Source: Roseovarius spongiae (GTDB lineage: Bacteria; Pseudomonadota; Alphaproteobacteria; Rhodobacterales; Rhodobacteraceae). From it: a DNA stretch of 64,000 nucleotides. This document shows positions 58,489 through 64,000 of the stretch, piece by piece. The position numbers were made by a program, and so were the translations under genes. The notes below the pieces were generated by a model. It made no database searches. It was given only the letters and a program-made list of their open reading frames with translations, and was not told the origin of the DNA. The first letter of the stretch is position 1, and the number at the start of each line of letters is the position of its first letter. The stretch spans positions 62,001-126,000 of the forward strand of contig NZ_RAPE01000006.1 of assembly GCF_003651245.1 (NCBI RefSeq), read 5' to 3'.

Positions 58489-58498
58489 CGCGCAGGTT
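58473..58498 (+). promoter_or_regulatory. EcfG-type promoter of the oxidase operon (proximal copy)
   Basis: GGAAC, 17 bases, GGTT, 30 bases before the ATG at 58529. Tandem with the site at 58464. Confidence 0.6.
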
Positions 58499-58528
58499 GA
58501 TTAAGCAAGAAAGAGGACGCGGCCGGGG

Positions 58529-59449
58529 ATGTTTCGCTTCAACTTCAGATTCAGGTTCTCCTCACGGACCGCTTTTCGGGCGATTTGGCCGTGGGCTTCC
58601 CGGCACAGGACAACCCGGCCCTTAGACCTGCCGCCCGCCGCGACAAATCTTTCGCGCTGCACTGTCGTCCTATTCGCTTTGGCCGCACCGTTTGCCGCGC
58701 GGGCACAGGCGGACATGCAGGCCACGACGGGCGGCCATGGCCCTCTGAACTACCTTGAAAGCTTCGGTGCCCCGGCGCATGAGATCCGGCCGATCCTGCT
58801 GGCTCTCGGCTGGCTTTCGGTTGCGGTGGTCGTCATCATCACCGCGCTTGTCCTGATCGCCGTGCTGCGGCGCGGCAGGCGCGTCGAGGACATGAACACC
58901 GATACCGGCTCGGTCGTGGCGGGACGGGACACCGGGGCATTGCGCTGGATCTACGCCGGCGTAGCCGCCACCGTCGCGATCCTGCTGGTCTTCGTCTTCT
59001 GGACGGTGACCACTATGGCCGCGATCCAGACGCCCCGCGCCGCGCCGGCCGCAACCGTCGAGGTGACAGGCCATCAATTTTGGTGGCAGGTGGCCTACAA
59101 GGACGCCGACGGCGCGACGCTCTTCGAGACAGCCAACGAGATCCGCGTGCCGGTCGGCAAACCTGTCCGCTTCGTGCTGCGCTCGGCCGATGTCATCCAT
59201 TCCTTCTGGGTGCCGCTGCTGGGCGGCAAGACCGACATGATACCGGGGCAGGAAAACGTCGCCTGGCTGCGCGCCGACGCCGCCGGGGTTTATCGCGGCC
59301 AGTGCGTTGAATATTGCGGGCTCCAGCACGCGAAGATGGCCTTCGAGCTCCGGGCCGTTCCGCCGCAGGACTTCGACGCCTGGCTCAAGCAGCGGGCAGA
59401 AGCGGCACCGTCCGGACCCGCCGAGCCATCCAACAACGAGACGAGGTAG
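58529..59449 (+). CDS. coxB: Cytochrome c oxidase subunit II
   Basis: 306 residues with an unusually long basic N-terminus, then a signal-like hydrophobic stretch (CTVVLFALAAPFAARAQA), two transmembrane helices (LALGWLSVAVVVIITALVLIA and YAGVAATVAILLVFVFWTV) and the periplasmic cupredoxin domain. The CuA ligands are present: His in VIHSFWVPLLGG, then CVEYCGLQHAKM with its Cys, Cys, His and Met. No heme c domain is fused, so a separate cytochrome c or another donor delivers electrons. ATG 58529 fits both upstream promoters; the true start could be nearer the signal peptide. Confidence 0.9.
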   Translation: MFRFNFRFRFSSRTAFRAIWPWASRHRTTRPLDLPPAATNLSRCTVVLFALAAPFAARAQADMQATTGGHGPLNYLESFGAPAHEIRPILLALGWLSVAVVVIITALVLIAVLRRGRRVEDMNTDTGSVVAGRDTGALRWIYAGVAATVAILLVFVFWTVTTMAAIQTPRAAPAATVEVTGHQFWWQVAYKDADGATLFETANEIRVPVGKPVRFVLRSADVIHSFWVPLLGGKTDMIPGQENVAWLRADAAGVYRGQCVEYCGLQHAKMAFELRAVPPQDFDAWLKQRAEAAPSGPAEPSNNETR

Positions 59450-59454
59450 CGGTC

Positions 59455-61410
59455 GTGCCCGAATTGCCCGCCAGATATACCCGGGAACCCGCAATCGAGC
59501 CGGTCACACCGGACCTGCGCGAGCGGCTGGACCGGATATGGGAGGGCGGATCGGGCCTGCGCGGCTGGTTCGGCACCGTCGATCACAAGATCCTCGGCAT
59601 TCGCTACATCATCACCGCGTTCGTCTTCCTGCTCCTTGGCGGCATCGAGGCGCTGGCGATGCGGGTTCAGCTTGCCGGTCCCGACCAGACGTTCCTGACG
59701 CCCGAGCAGTATAACGAACTGTTCTCGATGCACGGGATCACGATGATCTTCCTCTATGCGCTGCCGATCCTTTCGGGATTCTCGATCTTTCTGTTTCCGC
59801 TGCTGATCGGCGCCCGCGACATGGCGTTTCCGCGGCTCAACGCCTTTTCCTGGTGGGTATTCCTGTTTTCGGGGCTGTTCATCTATGCCAGCTTTTTCGC
59901 CGGGGCGGTCCCGAACGCGGGCTGGTTCAACTATCCGCCCTATGCGCTAAAGCAGTTCAACCCCGGCATGAACATGGATTTCTACGCCTTGGGCATGATC
60001 CTGCTGGGGATCTCGACGACGACGGGCTCGATCAACTTCGTCATCACCTTCCTGCGGCTGCGCGCGCCGGGGATGTCGTTCAACCGCACGCCGGTCATCC
60101 TTTGGGGCACCACCACCATTTCGGTCGGCAACCTGCTGGCGGTCCCGGCGGTCAGCCTCGCCTTTTTCCTGTTATGGCTCGACCGGCAGTACGGAACGCA
60201 TTTCTACGGGGTCGAGGACGGCGGCAAGCCGCTGTTATGGCAACATCTTTTCTGGCTTTTCGCACACCCTTGGGTCTATATCATCGTCCTGCCGGCGATG
60301 GGGATGGTGTCGGACATCCTGCCGGTCTTCTGCCGCCGACCACTGGTGGGCTACAGCCTTGTCGTGCTTGCGACGGTGGCGACGATGATACTGGGCTTCG
60401 GCGTCTGGGTGCATCACATGTTCGCCACCGGCATCCCGTTCCTGTCGCTTTCCTATTTCAGCGGCGCGTCCTTCATCATAACGATCCCCAGCGCGGTTTC
60501 CGTCTTTGCCTGGGTCGCGACGATCTGGTGGGGCCGTCCGGTGATCAAGACGGCGTTCCTCTATGCGTCCTCGTTCATCGTCATGTTCGTGATCGCGGGG
60601 GTCTCGGGCGTGATGACGGCCAGCGTGCCGGCGGATCTGCAACTGCACGACACCTATTTCGTGCTGGCGCATCTGCATTACACCATCGTCGGCATCAACC
60701 TGTTCGGCGTTCTTGCCGGGCTTTACTTCTGGTTTCCCAAGATGACCGGGCGGATGTTGGACGAGCGCCTTGGCCGGATCGCCTTCTGGTGCGTGTTCCT
60801 CGGCTTCAACCTGGCGTTTCTGCCGATGCACTGGACCGGGCTGATGGGCATGCCGCGGCGCATCTATACCTACCCAGACGCCGCCGGCTGGGGCTGGCTG
60901 AACATGCTCACCACCGTCGGCAGTTTCGTCATGGCGGCGGGTATCCTGCTGGTTTTGATCAACGTCGCGCAGGGCCGCTGGTTCGGCAGGCGGGCCGCCC
61001 CCAACCCCTGGGACGCGCCGACGCTGGAATGGGCGGTGTCCTCGCCGCCGCCGGCCTACAACTTCGCGGTGCAGCCGGTGGTCGCCGGCCGGCATCCGCT
61101 GTGGGAGGGCCGCCTCGGCGGGGAAGCCACCGGGCGCTCCTCGCTCGATCACGGTCCCGTTCTGGACAGAGGCAAGGAACAGCTCGTGACCAGCATGCTC
61201 GACGGCGAACCGTTGCTGGTATCGAAGGTGGCCGAGGATTCGCTCTGGCCGTTCTTCGCCACGCTGGCCATGACCGGTTTCTTCGCGGCGCTCCTTTACC
61301 ACTGGACATGGACGGCCGCGGCGCTCGGGATCGTCACGCTGCTTTGCGGTCTTTTCTGGAACTGGCCGCGCGCAAGCCTCGGACAGGTCAGGGAGGTCCG
61401 CGATGACTGA
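59455..61410 (+). CDS. coxA: Cytochrome c oxidase subunit I, variant lacking the usual Glu and K-channel Lys
   Basis: 651 residues from GTG 59455. Twelve core helices plus extra C-terminal helices. Heme and copper ligands are all present: His in SMHGITMIF (heme a), His271 and the cross-link Tyr275 in AHPWVY, the His pair in VWVHHMFATG (CuB), and His in LAHLHYTIVG (hemes a3 and a). The D-channel entry Asp is Asp122 in GARDMAFPRLN. However, the Glu of the standard HPEVY motif is Trp273, and the Lys of the K channel (PTGIKVF) is Ser349 in PSAVSVF. It still should reduce oxygen at the a3-CuB site; proton pumping may differ. Confidence 0.9.
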   Translation: MPELPARYTREPAIEPVTPDLRERLDRIWEGGSGLRGWFGTVDHKILGIRYIITAFVFLLLGGIEALAMRVQLAGPDQTFLTPEQYNELFSMHGITMIFLYALPILSGFSIFLFPLLIGARDMAFPRLNAFSWWVFLFSGLFIYASFFAGAVPNAGWFNYPPYALKQFNPGMNMDFYALGMILLGISTTTGSINFVITFLRLRAPGMSFNRTPVILWGTTTISVGNLLAVPAVSLAFFLLWLDRQYGTHFYGVEDGGKPLLWQHLFWLFAHPWVYIIVLPAMGMVSDILPVFCRRPLVGYSLVVLATVATMILGFGVWVHHMFATGIPFLSLSYFSGASFIITIPSAVSVFAWVATIWWGRPVIKTAFLYASSFIVMFVIAGVSGVMTASVPADLQLHDTYFVLAHLHYTIVGINLFGVLAGLYFWFPKMTGRMLDERLGRIAFWCVFLGFNLAFLPMHWTGLMGMPRRIYTYPDAAGWGWLNMLTTVGSFVMAAGILLVLINVAQGRWFGRRAAPNPWDAPTLEWAVSSPPPAYNFAVQPVVAGRHPLWEGRLGGEATGRSSLDHGPVLDRGKEQLVTSMLDGEPLLVSKVAEDSLWPFFATLAMTGFFAALLYHWTWTAAALGIVTLLCGLFWNWPRASLGQVREVRDD

Positions 61411-62032
61411 GACGACCCATCGGATTCCCGACACGCAGGCCGATCTGTCTTTCGGCCGGCTTACCCTTGGCAGCACCGATGCGCGCGGCAACGGCTGGTT
61501 CGGCATGGCGGCGCTGGTCACGACCGAGGCGTGCCTCTTCGCCTATCTGCTGTTCAGTTATTACTACATGGCGCTGCATTATGGACGCGACTGGCTGCCG
61601 CCCGAATTGCCGGGGTTCAAGTTCTCCATCCCGATGACGGCGCTGCTGTTTACAAGCAGCGTTGTCGTCTGGATCGGCGAGCGCGGCATCAAGCAGGGGC
61701 GCAGCGCCGTTTGCGCGATCGCGCTTGCCGGGGGCGCGCTGCTCGGTATCGCTTTCGTGGCGCTCGAGGCGACCGAATGGGCCGACAAGGATTTCACGAT
61801 TTCGACGGATTCCTATTCGTCGCTCTACTTCACGGTCACCGGGTTTCACATGGCGCATGTCGTGGGCGGCGTCATCATGTTGCTCGCCGTTGCGCTCTGG
61901 ACGGCATTGGGCAAGTTCGACGCCCACCGCCGCGATCCGGTCAGCATCGCCGCCTTCTATTGGCATTTCGTCGACGTGGTCTGGGTCGCCGTGTTCACGA
62001 CGATCTACGTCACGCCCCACCTCTTCAACTGA
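61403..62032 (+). CDS. Heme-copper oxidase subunit III
   Basis: 209 residues with five predicted transmembrane helices, the short form of subunit III seen in caa3/bo3-like oxidases. Family phrases include WFGMAALVTTEACLFAYLLFSYY, TDSYSSLYFTVTGFHMAHVVGGV and FYWHFVDVVWVAVFTTIYV. It overlaps coxA by eight bases. The subunit stabilises the catalytic core and the proton entry of the D channel. Confidence 0.9.
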   Translation: MTETTHRIPDTQADLSFGRLTLGSTDARGNGWFGMAALVTTEACLFAYLLFSYYYMALHYGRDWLPPELPGFKFSIPMTALLFTSSVVVWIGERGIKQGRSAVCAIALAGGALLGIAFVALEATEWADKDFTISTDSYSSLYFTVTGFHMAHVVGGVIMLLAVALWTALGKFDAHRRDPVSIAAFYWHFVDVVWVAVFTTIYVTPHLFN

Positions 62033-62047
62033 AGCGGAGGTCGCAGC

Positions 62048-62500
62048 ATGGCCGAAGAAGAGACACGAACCGAGACAGACATCGGCCACCCCGCGCCGGG
62101 ACGTCACAAGGTAGGCGACTGGCTGCTGGTCTTCTCGTTCCTGCTGGCGCCTACCGTCTGGGCGCTCCAACTCGCCGCGATCGCATCGCTTTCCGGCCTG
62201 GCCTGTCTTGCGCCCGGGGGGGAGGCGACGGGTCTGACGTCGCTCACCTGGGCCGGGCCCGCGATCCGATGGATCAACGTCGCGGCGCTTGTGCTGGGAA
62301 TTGCCGGAACCGTCCTCACGATGGTCAACATGCGCCGCTCGCACCAGGCTGCCGACCCTCCGGAGGGCGGCGCGATCAGCGCCGGTGAGGGGCGTGTCCA
62401 CTGGATGGCGTTCGGCGGGCTGTTCGTGGCGTTGGTCAGCGTGGTTGCGATCATCGCCAATTCCATCCCGATTTTCTGGGGCGGCATGTGTCCGGTCTGA
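62048..62500 (+). CDS. Small membrane protein in the oxidase operon
   Basis: 150 residues, three predicted helices (WLLVFSFLLAPTVWALQLAAI, IRWINVAALVLGIAGTVLTMV, FGGLFVALVSVVAIIANSIP) and an acidic N-terminus (MAEEETRTETDIG). The position between subunit III and the CtaG gene is common for oxidases of this kind; it may act as subunit IV, which is not conserved in sequence. It overlaps the next gene by 13 bases. Confidence 0.7.
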   Translation: MAEEETRTETDIGHPAPGRHKVGDWLLVFSFLLAPTVWALQLAAIASLSGLACLAPGGEATGLTSLTWAGPAIRWINVAALVLGIAGTVLTMVNMRRSHQAADPPEGGAISAGEGRVHWMAFGGLFVALVSVVAIIANSIPIFWGGMCPV

Positions 62501-63174
62501 ACGCGCGATCCCGCCATCCTCCGATGGCGTCCTCATGGCCGAACCGCCTGCGGCGATTCTGGCCTGCTGCGGCCGCCGCCTGCCTTCTCCTGGCGCTCTG
62601 GCTGGGGCCCTTGCCGCGCATCGCTTCGGTCTCATTCACCACGCACATGGTGCTGCATCTCGCGCTTGTCCTGGGGGCGGCGCCGCTGGCGGGGCTGGCG
62701 TTTGCGCGAACCGGCGCGCTGCGGAACCTGCGCTTCGGGATCGGCGCGGCGCTGGGGTTCTCGGGGGTCGAGATGCTGGTGGTCTGGTCCTGGCATACGC
62801 CCGCGCTGCATCTAGCGGCGGCTCTCGACGGGCGCGCCTTCGCGTTGCAGCAACTCAGCTTTCTCGTGACGGGCATGCTGGTCTGGCTGCCGGGCCTTGC
62901 CGACCGCACCCGGCGCGGCGCGGCCGCCGGCGCGCTCGCCATGCTCGGCAGTTTCATTCACATGACGATGCTTGGCGTCCTGCTGGCGCTGGCGCCCGGG
63001 CAGATTTATGCGTCGGGGATCTGCGGCGGCGCTTTCGGACTGGACGCCCTGAGCGATCAGCGTCTTGGCGGAATCATCATGGCGCTTGGCGGTGGCCTCG
63101 GCTACCTGGCGGCGGCGCTGTATTTTGCGGCCCGGCTGCTTGGCTCCGGCTCCGATCCGCGGGCGGCTCCCTAA
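62488..63174 (+). CDS. ctaG: CtaG-type (caa3) cytochrome c oxidase assembly protein
   Basis: 228 residues with about six transmembrane helices. The family segments VSFTTHMVLHLALVLGAAPLAGL, VVWSWHTPALHLAAALD and SFIHMTMLGVLLALAPGQIYAS match the caa3_CtaG family, with His residues in helices that could bind copper. This family, distinct from Cox11, assists maturation of caa3-type oxidases, probably at CuB. It converges with and overlaps by four bases the cytochrome c gene on the other strand. Confidence 0.85.
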   Translation: MSGLNARSRHPPMASSWPNRLRRFWPAAAAACLLLALWLGPLPRIASVSFTTHMVLHLALVLGAAPLAGLAFARTGALRNLRFGIGAALGFSGVEMLVVWSWHTPALHLAAALDGRAFALQQLSFLVTGMLVWLPGLADRTRRGAAAGALAMLGSFIHMTMLGVLLALAPGQIYASGICGGAFGLDALSDQRLGGIIMALGGGLGYLAAALYFAARLLGSGSDPRAAP

Positions 63175-64000
63175 TACGGCGGCGCTGCGGCGGCATCGCC
63201 GGACCGTGCCTGCTCCACCGCGCCCGCCTGGGCGTCATAGGGACGCGAGGAATACCACGCGGCGAGCGCCTTGATCTGGCGGTCGGTCAACCCTTGGGCG
63301 GAGACATGCATCACTTCGGCGAAATCGGTGCCGCCCGCGGGGCCGTCACGGTAAAGCCGCAGCCACGCCTCGATGAACCGGCTGTCCTGCCCGGCAATAC
63401 GCGGATACTCCGCGCGAGGCCGCACCGCGCCGCTGCCCTCATGGCACGCGCCGCAAGGGGGAACGAAGCGGTCCGGATCGCCCTCTGCGGCAATGCGCTG
63501 CCCCAGCGCCACCAGGGCGCCATCCGGCACGTCCGCCGCCGCCCTGGCCGGAGCTTGCGCTTCGCTCGCAACCGCGCGGGACGGCAAATCGGCATAGTGC
63601 GCGGCAAGCCTTTCAACCTCGTCCCCCGACAGCGGCGCGGCGATCGGCTGCATGATCCCGCTCGCCCGCTTGCCCGAGGCATAGCCGTCAAGCGTCGCGG
63701 CCAGGTATTCGTGCGTCTGACCGGCAAGCTTCGGGGCCGTCCCGTCACGGCCCATACCGTCACGCCCGTGACAACGCGCGCAGTCCTGCACGGTCTTGTC
63801 CAGCCGGTCATCAAGTCCGCCAAAGCTCATCGCGCCACCGCCCCCAAGGCCCTTTGGCTGCACCTCTCCATAGGCCAGACGCACGTAATCCCGCGGTGCG
63901 ATGGCGCCATACTCTCGCATGAACGCGACGATCGCCCAAACTTCGTCCTGCCGGTTGTCGCCCGTCCAGCCCGGCATCGCCGTGTAGCGCACGCCGTTCC
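63171..64000 (-). CDS. Cytochrome c family protein (partial, N-terminus cut by window)
   Basis: At least 276 residues; the frame is open to the window edge. The visible part starts inside a cytochrome c domain (NGVRYTAMPGWTGDNRQDEV, with the Met ligand). A second domain with the heme motif CARCH and a third with CGACH follow, so a multi-domain cytochrome c is likely. Each later domain has its own axial Met region (GIMQPIAAPLSGDE, VMHVSAQGLTDRQ). It would be periplasmic and might serve as electron donor to the CuA oxidase beside it, or to an alcohol/aldehyde dehydrogenase, since triheme subunits of that kind look similar. Confidence 0.82.
   Translation of the reverse strand, partial: NGVRYTAMPGWTGDNRQDEVWAIVAFMREYGAIAPRDYVRLAYGEVQPKGLGGGGAMSFGGLDDRLDKTVQDCARCHGRDGMGRDGTAPKLAGQTHEYLAATLDGYASGKRASGIMQPIAAPLSGDEVERLAAHYADLPSRAVASEAQAPARAAADVPDGALVALGQRIAAEGDPDRFVPPCGACHEGSGAVRPRAEYPRIAGQDSRFIEAWLRLYRDGPAGGTDFAEVMHVSAQGLTDRQIKALAAWYSSRPYDAQAGAVEQARSGDAAAAPPY

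Noticed and set aside
1..64000. CRISPR arrays, insertion sequences, integrase genes, tRNA or rRNA genes
   Set aside because: No regularly spaced repeats, transposase or integrase motifs, or tRNA-like cloverleaf sequences were recognised on either strand; the island does not look like a recent mobile element.

Overview
The window is high-G+C alphaproteobacterial DNA, most like a member of the Rhodobacterales/Paracoccaceae. The clues are the formate dehydrogenase cluster with its ferredoxin, DUF6494, Mrp, DUF6505, DUF3306 and TorD companions, the gene style (ATGA/GTGA overlaps, strong GGAG ribosome sites), and promoters of the EcfG type known only from Alphaproteobacteria. No rRNA, tRNA, CRISPR array, insertion sequence or phage gene is visible. 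Genes are packed at nearly one per kilobase.

The most striking feature is regulatory. I found 23 intergenic matches to GGAAC-N16/17-(C/T/G)GTT, the promoter of the alphaproteobacterial general stress response sigma factor EcfG. Each points into a gene start and lies 24-86 bases ahead of it. They drive almost every transcription unit here: the transducer/TPP-enzyme operon, the GMC dehydrogenase operon, an SDR enzyme, all trehalose/glycogen units, a LysM protein, a ZIP transporter, a Crp-type regulator, both BON proteins, a YciF-like ferritin, the GH65/kinase operon, SodC, the formate dehydrogenase and accessory operons, and the terminal oxidase. The window therefore reads as a general stress regulon gathered in one place; the regulators themselves (EcfG, NepR, PhyR) are not in it.

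Layout: 1-2.8 kb holds a lipoamide dehydrogenase end, a truncated enolase-family remnant, a TPP enzyme, a sensory-rhodopsin-transducer homologue and a 49-residue ORF. At 2.9-8.4 kb is an operon of a duplicated membrane protein, a gluconate-2-dehydrogenase-like pair, a GH15 glucosidase/trehalase and a membrane protein. At 8.4-28.6 kb, after an SDR gene, lies a very complete alpha-glucan and trehalose block: TreS-like, GlgC, TreY, GlgA, MalQ, TreZ, GlgX, GlgB, maltokinase and GlgE. At 28.8-41.3 kb are single stress, envelope and regulatory genes (DMT exporter, LysM, NDUFA9-like, two Crp/Fnr regulators, ZIP, BrkB-like, HtrA-like, HhH endonuclease, BON, small membrane proteins, YciF). At 41.4-45.9 kb are GH65 phosphorylase, PfkB kinase and a second BON protein.

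At 46-57.4 kb is a periplasmic, cysteine-type, membrane-bound formate dehydrogenase with its maturation genes and a Cu/Zn superoxide dismutase. At 57.5-64 kb are a CDF metal exporter and an aa3-like oxidase operon (subunits II, I, III, a small membrane protein and CtaG), ending in a cytochrome c gene cut by the window. Together the genes would let a stressed or starving cell store and interconvert glucan and trehalose, feed electrons from formate and a sugar dehydrogenase into respiration, and protect its envelope, metals and DNA.
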